Shown: positions 21,800 to 29,982 of the stretch, piece after piece
How the letters are laid out: each line of letters starts with the position of its first letter
Numbering within the stretch: position 1 is the stretch's first letter
Origin: Streptomyces sp. NBC_00442
Lineage (GTDB): Bacteria > Actinomycetota > Actinomycetes > Streptomycetales > Streptomycetaceae
Direction: 5' to 3'
Length of the DNA stretch: 64,000 nt
Assembly (NCBI RefSeq): GCF_036014195.1
Contig: NZ_CP107918.1
Coordinates: forward strand, 2,976,001 to 3,040,000
The notes under the pieces: generated by a model
Told to the model about the DNA's origin: nothing
Seen by the model: only the letters and a program-made list of their open reading frames with translations
Database searches by the model: none
Made by a program: the position numbers and the translations under genes

Positions 21800-22408
21800 A
21801 GCCCGACTGCCCCGCATCCTATGCCCGCCGGTCTGTGATCTGCGACACGGGGTGCGTCAACGCCTTTGTGATCTCCACCACCTGACGAAGGATCATGAAG
21901 TCGGATGAGCGGTGATCTTCATACGCGAAGCGCCTGAGTGATCACGAGACGTGACATTCGATGGTGTTACCGCTGGTCGGCGGCGGTCTGGCATTATCAA
22001 GGGATGTGCGCTACAGGCAAATTGGCAAGGAAAGCCCGTCAGTGATAAATGGCCCCCGCTCACCCGCGCGAGGGACTTCGCCGCCCAAAGGTGGACGCGT
22101 GCACCCGTTCACGAGACCCGCACGCACATCACGTCCGGCCGGATCCCTTCACACTGTGACCTGCGTCACGTACCAACGGTCGTGAAATCAACGGGGCTTG
22201 GCCATCGACGTGAGGGGATGGTAAGCGCCGGGCAATTCGGGCGTTTCATGGAAAACGCATGATCACAGCCCTGATTGGGGCTGCCGGGTTTGTCCGTTAC
22301 GGCGTCAATAAGTGCCGCCACGAAGCGGATTCACAGCTTCCGAGGTCAACTGTGGCGCAGCCCACGTTTCTTGAAGGGAACCCTGAACCCCTGATAGCGG
22401 TTATTCCC
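21800..22408. other. Long divergent intergenic region, nuoA / NlpC gene
   Basis: About 720 nt separate nuoA from the NlpC/P60 start and no convincing gene lies here. It contains the Rex operator, a Crp-type palindrome, and a small hairpin CAGCCC-N6-GGGCTG (22266-22283) in the probable 5' leader of the hydrolase. The stretch is visibly richer in A/T than the flanking genes. It was searched for the conserved cores of the ydaO-type c-di-AMP riboswitch, which precedes several Streptomyces wall-hydrolase genes, and they were not found. Confidence 0.5.
22156..22169. promoter_or_regulatory. Candidate Crp binding site
   Basis: GTGACCTGCGTCAC is a perfect 5-bp inverted repeat with a 4-nt centre and matches the S. 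coelicolor Crp consensus GTG-N6-GNCAC exactly. It is 240 nt upstream of the NlpC/P60 start. Crp is known to control cell-wall hydrolase genes in Streptomyces germination. The match is to a short motif, so chance occurrence is possible. Confidence 0.45.
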
Positions 22409-23245
22409 ATGTCCCACACCGCTCACATACCCAGCCACCGGAAGCCCCGCCGCAGCGCCTCGAAGGTCTCGCTCCGGGCCGGAGTTGCCGGTGGCGTACT
22501 CAGCACCATCGCGCTGGCAGGTGCGGCCGCCCCGGCCATCGCCGCTCAGCCGGTCACCGAGACCATCGAGATGCCGACGCTGACGGGCGACCTCGCGACC
22601 ACCGCGGCCGCTTCCGCCCAGGCCACCAAGGCAGTTGCCGCCGACCTCCAGCTCCAGGCCGCTCAGGACGCCGCCGCGTCCACCGCCGCCAAGGACGCCA
22701 AGAAGGCCAAGGACGACGCCGAGGCCAAGGCCAAGGCCGCCGAAGCCAAGGCGAAGGCCGAAGCCGAGGCCAAGGCCAAGGCCAAGGCCGACGCCACCGA
22801 GCGCGCCTCCCGCTCCGCCGAGCGCACCACGCTCAAGTCGACGTCCGCCAAGTCCGCCGGCACGACCTCGTTCAAGGCGTCCAACGCCACGGGTTCCGCC
22901 GCCGCCATCGTGAACTTCGCCCTGGCCCAGGTCGGCAAGGCGTACGTCTCGGGCGCCACCGGCTCCAGCGCGTACGACTGCTCAGGTCTCGTGCAGGCCG
23001 CCTACCGTCAGGTCGGCGTCGACCTGCCGCGCGTCTCGCAGGACCAGTCGACCACCGGCACCGACGTCTCGCTGTCCAACCTCCAGCCGGGCGACATCCT
23101 TTACTGGGGTGGCAAGGGCTCCGCCTACCACGTGGCGATCTACGTGGGCGGCGGCAACTTCGTCGGCGCGCAGAACCCCTCCACCGGCGTCGTCGAGCGC
23201 AGCCTGGACTACGACGCCCCCTCGGGCGCCGTCCGCGTTCTCTGA
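22409..23245 (+). CDS. Secreted NlpC/P60 peptidoglycan endopeptidase
   Basis: A 278-residue protein with a Sec-type signal peptide: basic n-region (HRKPRRSASKVSLRAG) and hydrophobic core ending AAAPAIAAQ near residue 45. A central Ala/Lys/Glu-rich segment (about residues 80-150) is predicted helical or coiled-coil. The C-terminal NlpC/P60 domain has catalytic Cys191 in YDCSGLVQAAYRQ and His241 in AYHVAIYVGGG. Such enzymes cut D-Glu-meso-DAP type bonds in wall peptides. The start at 22409 is favoured over the upstream ATG at 22259 because it begins the signal peptide. A strong terminator follows. Confidence 0.92.
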   Translation: MSHTAHIPSHRKPRRSASKVSLRAGVAGGVLSTIALAGAAAPAIAAQPVTETIEMPTLTGDLATTAAASAQATKAVAADLQLQAAQDAAASTAAKDAKKAKDDAEAKAKAAEAKAKAEAEAKAKAKADATERASRSAERTTLKSTSAKSAGTTSFKASNATGSAAAIVNFALAQVGKAYVSGATGSSAYDCSGLVQAAYRQVGVDLPRVSQDQSTTGTDVSLSNLQPGDILYWGGKGSAYHVAIYVGGGNFVGAQNPSTGVVERSLDYDAPSGAVRVL

Positions 23246-23287
23246 GCCACACAGCGGCCTTCTGAGCCGTACCCGCACCGCCTGCAA

Positions 23288-23321
23288 GGGCCGTTGCTCC
23301 CCCGCTCGGGAGCAACGGCCC
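23288..23321 (+). terminator. Terminator after the NlpC/P60 gene
   Basis: A perfect 14-bp stem, GGGCCGTTGCTCCC with GGGAGCAACGGCCC, closes a 6-nt loop and is followed by CTTCGG. It sits 43 nt after the stop codon. There is no long T-run, as is usual in Streptomyces. Confidence 0.85.
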
Positions 23322-23391
23322 TTCGGCGCGCCCGGAATGTGTTGAACTCTGCCCGTATCCGGGCAGCATCCACCTATCAGGGGGTGGGCGC

Positions 23392-23934
23392 ATGGACGAG
23401 CAGGTGCGGGACGCGGAACCGCAGCCCTACGAGGTCTACGCCGACGGGCTCGGCATGTTCGCCGCGATCGGGATCGTGTTCATGGTGCTCGGCCTGTGGA
23501 TGCTGACCGGCATCCGGCCCTGGCAGGGTCCGGTCGACTGGTCCAAACTCGCCTTCGGGTGGGGATTCGCCCTGTTCGTCATCGGCGCCGGCGCGTTCTT
23601 GGTCATCGCCTGCGTGTACGGGGCGCTGCGGCCCGTCATCCGCGCGGACGTGACGGGAATACACCTCGCCACGCGGTTCGACGCGCCCTGGTCGCAGGTG
23701 CGGGAGATCGAGGTCGGCACGGTGGCGATCTGGGAACTCGGGGACGAGGGCACGGCCGGCGGCTACGAACACCACCGCGCGGTGTGGGTGACGCTGCACG
23801 ACGGCAGACGCCACGAGTACGTGGCCCGCCGCCAGAACGGCGGCCTCTCCCCGGACGAACTGCGCACCGGTCTGTCCCGGTTCGCCGGGGAGGTCCCGGT
23901 GCGGTGGACGGACGAGGTGGAGCGGCGCAGCTGA
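23392..23934 (+). CDS. PH-like domain membrane protein, function unknown
   Basis: A 180-residue protein with two membrane helices near the N-terminus (GMFAAIGIVFMVLGLWML and WGFALFVIGAGAFLVIACVY). They are followed by a soluble region resembling bacterial PH (YdbS/YokB-like) domains: alternating beta strands VIRADVTGIHLATRFDAPWS and VWVTLHDGRRHEYVARR. The ATG at 23392 follows GGGGGTGGG. No partner gene is obvious; it lies between the terminator of the wall hydrolase and a RibD-like gene. The fold assignment is an inference from pattern, not from alignment. Confidence 0.65.
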   Translation: MDEQVRDAEPQPYEVYADGLGMFAAIGIVFMVLGLWMLTGIRPWQGPVDWSKLAFGWGFALFVIGAGAFLVIACVYGALRPVIRADVTGIHLATRFDAPWSQVREIEVGTVAIWELGDEGTAGGYEHHRAVWVTLHDGRRHEYVARRQNGGLSPDELRTGLSRFAGEVPVRWTDEVERRS

Positions 23935-24128
23935 CAGGTCTTCGCACCGGCCGGCCCGGACCAACCCGAACCGGCCTGACACGCAGGGGCGGTGCGGCGC
24001 GGAGCGATGAGTTTTCGCGTGACCCGGGGTCAGAATGCGTGGTCGGTGGGGCACGGCAGCACGCGTGGCTGCGGTTCGCACCGTACCGAACCCACCCGGA
24101 ACGGGATACGAGAAACCGAGGCACCCCC

Positions 24129-24701
24129 ATGCGCACCCTGATCAGCACCGCGTTCATCTCGCTCGACGGCGTGATGGAGGCTCCCGGCGGCGAGCCCGGC
24201 TACCGCAACTCCGGATGGACCTTCAAACACGCCGAGTTCCTGCCGGAGGCGTTCGAGATCAAGGGCCGCGAGCAGGAGGAGGCCTCGGCGATGCTGCTTG
24301 GCCGCACCAGCTACGAGGCGTTCAGCCCGGTGTGGCCCGGTATGGAGGACTTCGCCGGCTACAAGGCGATGCCGAAGTACGTCGTCTCCACCACCCTCAC
24401 GGAGGACGACCTGGTGTCCAACTGGGGCGACACGACGATCCTGCGCTCCCTCGACGACGTGGCCGCCCTGAAGGAGACCGAGGGCGGCCCGGTCATCATG
24501 CACGGCAGCGCCGCCCTGAACCACGCCCTCTCGGACGCCGGCCTGATCGACCGTTACCACCTGCTCGTCTTCCCCCTCCTGCTGGGCGCGGGCAAGCGCC
24601 TGTTCAGCGCGACCGACAAGGACGCGCAGCGGCTGAGGCTCGTCGAGCACGAGGCGTACGCGAACGGGCTCCAGAAAAACGTGTTCGACGTGGTGCGCTG
24701 A
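24129..24701 (+). CDS. Dihydrofolate reductase family protein (RibD C-terminal domain)
   Basis: A 190-residue protein covering one RibD C-terminal/DHFR-like fold, with the usual opening MRTLISTAFISLDGVMEAPGG, the LLGRTSYEAFSPVWP motif, and the GSAALNHALSDAGLIDRYHL stretch (parts) that ends with LLGAGKRLF. Stand-alone members are NADPH-dependent reductases of unknown substrate; true DHFR or RibD activity is not implied. The ATG at 24129 starts the conserved sequence; open frame upstream is spurious. Confidence 0.85.
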   Translation: MRTLISTAFISLDGVMEAPGGEPGYRNSGWTFKHAEFLPEAFEIKGREQEEASAMLLGRTSYEAFSPVWPGMEDFAGYKAMPKYVVSTTLTEDDLVSNWGDTTILRSLDDVAALKETEGGPVIMHGSAALNHALSDAGLIDRYHLLVFPLLLGAGKRLFSATDKDAQRLRLVEHEAYANGLQKNVFDVVR

Positions 24702-24772
24702 CCGAGGCCTAGGATCCTTGAGCCGGCGATCGGCGCGGTGTGAGGTGCTCAGCGAAAGGATTCACCCCGGGG

Positions 24773-25396
24773 ATGCTCATATCTTCGAAGTCCCGCAAGG
24801 CCGTGGTGCTCGGCGCCGCCGCGCTGATGCTGACCGCGTGTTCACAGGGTTCGGACAGCGGTGCGCCGAGCGTGGCCTGGATCAAGGAGAAGGCGAGGGT
24901 GGCGGGCGCCGCCGGTGCGTCGAAGTGCCCGGTGCCGTTCGACATCGCCGCGGCGGCCAAGGCCGCGGGGTACAACGGCGGGGCGGGGGCCGGCACCGAG
25001 CACCCCGCCGCGACGGGATTCGTCGACGGCGCGCCCGACACCCCGACCAGCCAGGCCGACGGAGCGATGCTCGAATGCGTGTACCGCCTCGACTCGCGGA
25101 CCCTGCACGTCTACACCGTCGGCGCGGGCAAGGGGCCGGCAGTGGGTCTGCTGTACCCCCGCCTGGCGGCGGACGCCGGAATGACATCGGCCGAGATGAC
25201 GCCCTGGCTCAACAAGGCGGTCGTGGCGGATCGCGGCCGGACGGTGCCCATGCCCGGCCGGACGGTCGTGACGGAGCGGCTGCCCATGGAGGGAGCGGGC
25301 GACGTGGCCCTGACGCTCAGCCTTGGCGAACACGCGAAGGCGGACCCTCTGTTGGAGCGCCTGACCAAGGAACTGGCGGCCCAGGCGAAACCCTGA
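24773..25396 (+). CDS. Lipoprotein, function unknown
   Basis: A 207-residue protein beginning with a lipoprotein signal: MLISSKSRKAVVLGAAALMLTAC has basic residues, a hydrophobic core and the lipobox LTAC, with Cys as the lipidated residue. The mature part has two further Cys (in SKCPVPFD and MLECVYRL) that could form a disulfide. No recognised domain was seen. The start at 24773 is chosen for the signal peptide; an in-frame start at 24740 would add 11 residues ahead of it. Confidence 0.75.
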   Translation: MLISSKSRKAVVLGAAALMLTACSQGSDSGAPSVAWIKEKARVAGAAGASKCPVPFDIAAAAKAAGYNGGAGAGTEHPAATGFVDGAPDTPTSQADGAMLECVYRLDSRTLHVYTVGAGKGPAVGLLYPRLAADAGMTSAEMTPWLNKAVVADRGRTVPMPGRTVVTERLPMEGAGDVALTLSLGEHAKADPLLERLTKELAAQAKP

Positions 25397-25458
25397 GCCG
25401 CCCGCCCCGCACCGGGCCGGCACCTACCGTCGTCGGATGACGCGTTGCGACCGGCCGG

Positions 25459-26742
25459 TCAAGCCTTCGGGGCCACCTTCGACAACCCGTTGATGATCCG
25501 GTCCATCGCGTCCCCGCCCGTCGGGTCCGTCAGGTTGGCCAGCATCTTCAGCGTGAACTTCATCAGCAGCGGGTGGGTGAGACCGCGCTGCGTGGCGATC
25601 TTCATGACCTTCGGGTTGCCGATGAGCTTCACGAAGGCACGGCCAAGGGTGTAGTAGCCGCCGTAGGTGTCCTTGAGGATCTTCGGGTAGGCGTGCAGGG
25701 CCAGTTCACGCTGGGCGGGGGTCGCGCGGGCGTGGGCCTGGACGATGACGTCCGCGGCGATCTGGCCCGACTCCATCGCGTACGCGATGCCCTCGCCGTT
25801 GAACGGGTTGACCAGGCCGCCCGCGTCACCGACGAGCAGCAGGCCCTTGGTGTAGTGCGGCTGGCGGTTGAAGGCCATGGGCAGGGCGGCGCCGCGGATC
25901 GGGCCCGTCATGTTCTCCGGGGTGTAGCCCCAGTCCTCCGGCATGGACGCGCACCACGCCTTGAGGATCTCGCGCCAGTCCAGCTCCTTGAAGGCGGAGG
26001 AGGAGTTGAGGATGCCGAGGCCGACGTTGGACGTGCCGTCGCCCATGCCGAAGATCCAGCCGTAGCCGGGAAGCAGCCGCTCCTGCGGGCCGCGCCTGTC
26101 CCACAGTTCGAGCCAGGACTCCAGGTAGTCGTCGTCGTGGCGGGGCGAGGTGAAGTACGTGCGTACGGCCACGCCCATCGGGCGGTCCTCGCGGCGGTGC
26201 AGGCCCATCGCGAGGGAGAGCCGGGTCGAGTTGCCGTCGGCCGCGACCACGAGCGGGGCGTGGAAGGTGACCGGGGTCTTCTCCTCGCCGAGCTTGGCGT
26301 TGACGCCGGTGATGCGGCCGGTGCGCTCGTCGGTGATCGGGGCGCCGACGTTGCAGCGCTCGTACAGCCGCGCACCCGCCTTCTGCGCCTGCCGGGCGAG
26401 CTGCTCGTCGAAGTCGTCGCGCTTGCGCACCAGTCCGTAGTCCGGGTACGAGGCGAGGTCCGGCCAGTCGAGCTGGAGGCGGACGCCGCCGCCGATGATC
26501 CGCAGGCCCTTGTTGCGCAGCCAGCCGGCCTCTTCGGAGATGTCGATCCCCATGGAGACGAGCTGCTTGGTGGCGCGCGGGGTCAGACCGTCGCCGCACA
26601 CCTTCTCGCGCGGGAAGGCGGTCTTCTCCAGGAGCAGCACGTCGAGTCCGGCCTTGGCCAGGTAGTACGCGGTCGTCGAACCGGCCGGGCCGGCGCCGAC
26701 GACGATCACGTCCGCGGTGTGTTCGGAGAGCGGCTCGGTCAC
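25459..26742 (-). CDS. Geranylgeranyl reductase family FAD-dependent oxidoreductase (probable menaquinone side-chain reductase)
   Basis: A 427-residue flavoprotein with the FAD-binding motif VIVVGAGPAGSTTAYYLAKAG at its start (residues 12-32), the second FAD motif GLLLVGDAGGLVNPFNGEGI and the GGR-type PREKVCGDGLTPRA stretch. The family reduces isoprenoid double bonds; the mycobacterial member MenJ partially saturates menaquinone, as Streptomyces menaquinones are. The menG methyltransferase lies 0.7 kb upstream of it and mqnC nearby, which supports a menaquinone role. The start is a GTG. Substrate is inferred from context. Confidence 0.85.
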   Translation of the reverse strand: MTEPLSEHTADVIVVGAGPAGSTTAYYLAKAGLDVLLLEKTAFPREKVCGDGLTPRATKQLVSMGIDISEEAGWLRNKGLRIIGGGVRLQLDWPDLASYPDYGLVRKRDDFDEQLARQAQKAGARLYERCNVGAPITDERTGRITGVNAKLGEEKTPVTFHAPLVVAADGNSTRLSLAMGLHRREDRPMGVAVRTYFTSPRHDDDYLESWLELWDRRGPQERLLPGYGWIFGMGDGTSNVGLGILNSSSAFKELDWREILKAWCASMPEDWGYTPENMTGPIRGAALPMAFNRQPHYTKGLLLVGDAGGLVNPFNGEGIAYAMESGQIAADVIVQAHARATPAQRELALHAYPKILKDTYGGYYTLGRAFVKLIGNPKVMKIATQRGLTHPLLMKFTLKMLANLTDPTGGDAMDRIINGLSKVAPKA

Positions 26743-26843
26743 AGCGGGATCTCCCGAAGACTCGAATTTGCGTGCCGAGAAGCACAGGACACGTGCAGTC
26801 TATGGGTGGCCGTTGATCGACATCGCGAAGGGTTGCCCCCGCC

Positions 26844-27443
26844 ATGAGCTCTGTGTCCCCCGAGTCCCCGAAGCCCCGGGTACCCGAGAAGTCCCTGCCC
26901 GTCGTGCGGCTTCGGGTGCCCACCGAGGAGGACGCGTACACCTGGCACCGGGTGTTCGACGACCCGGACGTGATGGAGTTCCACGGCGGCCGCGCGGCCG
27001 AGGTCTCGGTGTACGAGGAGCTCACCGCCCGCCAGCGCAAGCACGACGCCGAACACGGCTTCTGCCTGTGGACGATGCTCGACGAGGACGACGAGGTCAT
27101 CGGCTTCACCGGCGCGCAGCCGTGGCCGCTGGACGACTGGGGCCCGGTCGGCGAGATCGAGATCGGCTGGCGCCTGGCCCGCACCCACTGGGGCCGCGGC
27201 TACGCGACCGCGGCCGCCCGCGCCACCCTGGCCCGCGTCCGCGCCGCGGGCGTCCCGCGTGTGGTGGCGATGGTCCACCCCGGGAACGTCCGTTCGGTGG
27301 CGGTCACGGAGCGCCTCGGGATGACGCTCTCCACGACGTACCCGTCCCGGAAGCTGGGGGTGGACGCGCTGTGCTTCCGCCTGGAGCTGGAGGCCCGACC
27401 CGAGACCCCGCTCGGTGACCGGGCCGAGCCTAGGCGGCCTTGA
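26844..27443 (+). CDS. GNAT-family N-acetyltransferase
   Basis: A 199-residue protein of the RimJ/RimL-like GNAT family. The N-terminal strand [20 protein letters not shown], the central [22 protein letters not shown] (acetyl-CoA binding R-x-x-W-G-R-G-Y-A/G) and the [17 protein letters not shown] stretch are typical. It is divergent from the reductase gene and its last 14 nt overlap the 3' end of menG, which is on the other strand. The acceptor is unknown. Confidence 0.88.
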   Translation: MSSVSPESPKPRVPEKSLPVVRLRVPTEEDAYTWHRVFDDPDVMEFHGGRAAEVSVYEELTARQRKHDAEHGFCLWTMLDEDDEVIGFTGAQPWPLDDWGPVGEIEIGWRLARTHWGRGYATAAARATLARVRAAGVPRVVAMVHPGNVRSVAVTERLGMTLSTTYPSRKLGVDALCFRLELEARPETPLGDRAEPRRP

Positions 27444-28134
27444 ACCCCCGGTGCAGTGCGACGACGCCGCCCGTCAGGTTGCGCCAGGCCACCTTCGACC
27501 AGCCCGCCCCTTGCAGCCGCGCCGCGAGCGCGTCCTGGGCGGGCCAGGCGCGGATGGACTCCGCGAGGTACACGTACGCCTCCGGGTTGGAGGACACCGC
27601 CGTCGCGACGGGCGGGAGGGCGCGCATCAGGTACTCCGTGTAGACCGTCCGGAACGGCTTCCACGTCGGCTGTGAGAACTCGCAGATCACGACCCGGCCA
27701 CCCGGCTTGGTCACCCGGTACATCTCGCGCAGCGCGGTGTCCGTGTCCTGGACGTTGCGCAGCCCGAAGGAGATGGTCACCGCGTCGAACGTGTCGTCGC
27801 GGAACGGCAGCTTCGTCGCGTCGCCCGCCGTGAACGGCATGTGGGGCTGGCGCCCCTTGCCGACCTTCAGCATGCCGAGGGAGAAGTCGCAGGGCACGGT
27901 GTACGCCCCGGCCGCGGCGAAGGGCTGCGACGAGGTGGCCGTGCCGGCCGCGAGGTCGAGCACCTTCTGCGCGGGCCGCGCGTCGACCGCCTTCGCGACC
28001 TCCTTGCGCCACAGGCGGGCCTGGCCGAGGGAGAGCACGTCGTTGGTGAGGTCGTAGTGTGCCGCGACGTCGTCGAACATCGAGGCGACTTCGTGCGGCT
28101 GCTTGTCCAGGGATGCGCGGGTCACGCTTCCCAT
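27430..28134 (-). CDS. menG: Demethylmenaquinone methyltransferase
   Basis: A 234-residue class I SAM methyltransferase of the UbiE/MenG type, which adds the ring methyl group in the last step of menaquinone synthesis. Diagnostic UbiE motifs are [19 protein letters not shown], the SAM motif [32 protein letters not shown] and [12 protein letters not shown]. Ubiquinone is not made by actinomycetes, so MenG is the right name. The start is an ATG at 28134. It ends inside the 3' end of the convergent acetyltransferase gene. Confidence 0.95.
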   Translation of the reverse strand: MGSVTRASLDKQPHEVASMFDDVAAHYDLTNDVLSLGQARLWRKEVAKAVDARPAQKVLDLAAGTATSSQPFAAAGAYTVPCDFSLGMLKVGKGRQPHMPFTAGDATKLPFRDDTFDAVTISFGLRNVQDTDTALREMYRVTKPGGRVVICEFSQPTWKPFRTVYTEYLMRALPPVATAVSSNPEAYVYLAESIRAWPAQDALAARLQGAGWSKVAWRNLTGGVVALHRGFKAA

Positions 28135-28250
28135 TCAAGCAGTACGCGGCCGGGCCCCGGGCGCCCGGCCCTCACCGGCCCGGCCGGGCCACGTACATTC
28201 TCCTTTCGGTGCCACGGGGGCGCACATTCACGAGAGCGGGTGCACACGAC

Positions 28251-29264
28251 GTGCGGAGTTTCCTGAGAGTGCCGGTCGCGGGGGCCGGCGTCCTGGCCGC
28301 GCTGGTGTGCGCGGGGTGCTCCGCGTCCCCGGACGCGCCGGCCGCGACCGGCACCCCGGCCGCCCCGGCCGCGACGGGCCCGCTGAGCGTCACGTACTCC
28401 CCTTACGTCAGCGCCACCACCGCCGCGCCGACCGACGCCGTGGGCTCGCCCTCCGTCTACAACCTGGCCTTCGTCGTCGCCCACGGCTCCACCTGCCGCG
28501 CCGTGTGGGACGACGACACCGCGATCGTGGACAGGGACGTCAAGGACCGGGCGACGGCCCTGAAGAAGTCGGGCGCCGCGGTACGGGTGTCCTTCGGCGG
28601 GCAGGCCGGCAAGGAACTCGCGCTCACCTGCCGCACCCCCGCCCAGCTCGCCGCCGCCTACGGCACGGCGCTCGACGCGGCGGGTGCCACCGAGGCGGAC
28701 TTCGACATCGAGGGCGCGGCCCTGACCGACCCGGCCGCCCTCACCCGGCGCTCCGAGGCGATAGCCCTGTTGCAGAAGCAGCGCGCCTCGCTCAAGGTGA
28801 CCTTCACGCTCGCCGCGATGCCGACGGGGCTGACGCCCGAGGCGACGGCGCTGCTCACGGCGGCCAAGGGGCACGGTGTGAAGGTGTCGGCCGTCAACGT
28901 CATGGCGATGAACTACGGCACGTCGTTCGGCGGGAACATGGGCGACTACGCGGTGCGGGCGGCGACCGCCGCGCAGGGTCAGCTCAAGCGGGTGCTCGGG
29001 CTCTCCGACCGGGCGGCCTGGCAGGGGCTCGGGATCACGCCGATGATCGGCGTCAACGACGTCAAGGGCGAGACGTTCACGCTCGACGACGCGGCGAAGG
29101 TACGGAAGTTCGCCCGCGACAAGGGCGTCGGGCGGATCTCGATGTGGGTGTCCTACCGCGATCAGAAGTGCGGCGACGGGATCAAATCGGCTGTGGCACA
29201 AGCCGGTTGCAGCGGGGTGGACCAGGAGCCGGGCGCCTTCGCGAAGGCGCTGTCGGGGAGGTGA
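28251..29264 (+). CDS. Chitinase-like GH18 lipoprotein
   Basis: A 337-residue protein with a lipoprotein-like signal (VLAALVCAGCSASPD) and then a compact TIM-barrel of the GH18 family. The catalytic DxDxE motif is present as D150-F-D152-I-E154, with the expected downstream VNVMAMNYG. The family hydrolyses beta-1,4-N-acetylglucosamine polymers such as chitin. There is no separate carbohydrate-binding module. The GTG at 28251 is chosen because it begins the signal sequence; the open frame upstream overlaps the menG promoter region. Confidence 0.82.
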   Translation: MRSFLRVPVAGAGVLAALVCAGCSASPDAPAATGTPAAPAATGPLSVTYSPYVSATTAAPTDAVGSPSVYNLAFVVAHGSTCRAVWDDDTAIVDRDVKDRATALKKSGAAVRVSFGGQAGKELALTCRTPAQLAAAYGTALDAAGATEADFDIEGAALTDPAALTRRSEAIALLQKQRASLKVTFTLAAMPTGLTPEATALLTAAKGHGVKVSAVNVMAMNYGTSFGGNMGDYAVRAATAAQGQLKRVLGLSDRAAWQGLGITPMIGVNDVKGETFTLDDAAKVRKFARDKGVGRISMWVSYRDQKCGDGIKSAVAQAGCSGVDQEPGAFAKALSGR

Positions 29265-29328
29265 GCGGGGCGAGGGCGAGGGCCGACGGCGGCAGCGGGG
29301 CCGACGGCGGGCGCCGGGAAGACACCAC

Positions 29329-29967
29329 CTAGCGGCGCCGGTGCAGCAGGCGCCCGCCGATGACGGTGGCGATGCACGTCCCGGCCCCCCGCTCGGCGAG
29401 CGCGACCGCGTCCGGTACCGCGAAGACCGCGAACCGGGCCGCGGCGCCCACCGCGAGCGGGGCCCGGAAGGCGTCGGCGGGGTCGGCGCCGACGAACGGG
29501 TCGAGGGTGGCCGGGCCCTCCGCGTCGGGGATCGGCACGACCTCAAGTCCCGCCCGGTGCACGGCGGTTCGCACCGCCGGGGTGGTGAGCCGCACCGCCA
29601 CCGCCACCACGCCGCGCGCGAGGAGCTTCTGGGTGCAGCGGCGCGCGCTGTTGCCCTTGCGGGACTCGCTCGGCGCGAGGTCCGCGAGCGCGGCCCCGGT
29701 GAGCGGCTCGCCGCCCAGCTCGTCGAGCTCGAAGGGGTCGTCGGGGAAGTAGGTGTGCTCCAGGAGCGCCGTGCCGTGCCGGTTGACGAGCCCCGGCGTC
29801 AGCACTCCGGGCCAGCGGCGGACGCGGGCCGCGGGGTGCGCGGCCGCGACGTCCTCGTACGGCCCGATCGCCGCGATCCGGTCGCCGTCGACGAGCACCG
29901 CTCCGCCCGGGACCGGCTCGTCGCCGGCCCCGGTCAGTAGCAGCTCTGCGGCGTGGATCGTCAACAC
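29329..29967 (-). CDS. Degenerate amidohydrolase-like protein beside mqnC
   Basis: A 212-residue protein with the N-terminal beta-sandwich segment of amidohydrolases (LTIHAAELLLTGAGDEPVPG and ...VLVDGDRIAAIGPY) and the strand leading to the active site, VLTPGLVNRHGTAL. In active members this reads PGLVD-x-H-x-H, so the metal-binding HxH pair is lost. The TIM barrel is far too short, although a C-terminal segment GTCIATVIGGRLLHRR mimics the family end. It lies 15 nt from mqnC on the same strand. Known relatives include aminodeoxyfutalosine deaminase, so it might be a relic or a non-catalytic partner. A hydrolase activity is unlikely. Confidence 0.7.
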   Translation of the reverse strand: MLTIHAAELLLTGAGDEPVPGGAVLVDGDRIAAIGPYEDVAAAHPAARVRRWPGVLTPGLVNRHGTALLEHTYFPDDPFELDELGGEPLTGAALADLAPSESRKGNSARRCTQKLLARGVVAVAVRLTTPAVRTAVHRAGLEVVPIPDAEGPATLDPFVGADPADAFRAPLAVGAAARFAVFAVPDAVALAERGAGTCIATVIGGRLLHRRR

Positions 29968-29982
29968 CTCAGGATCACGGCC

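Noticed and set aside
22170..22408. c-di-AMP (ydaO) riboswitch ahead of the NlpC/P60 gene
   Set aside because: Expected because related Streptomyces wall-hydrolase genes have it, but the conserved GGGGACC and GGGUGAAU cores are not present here.
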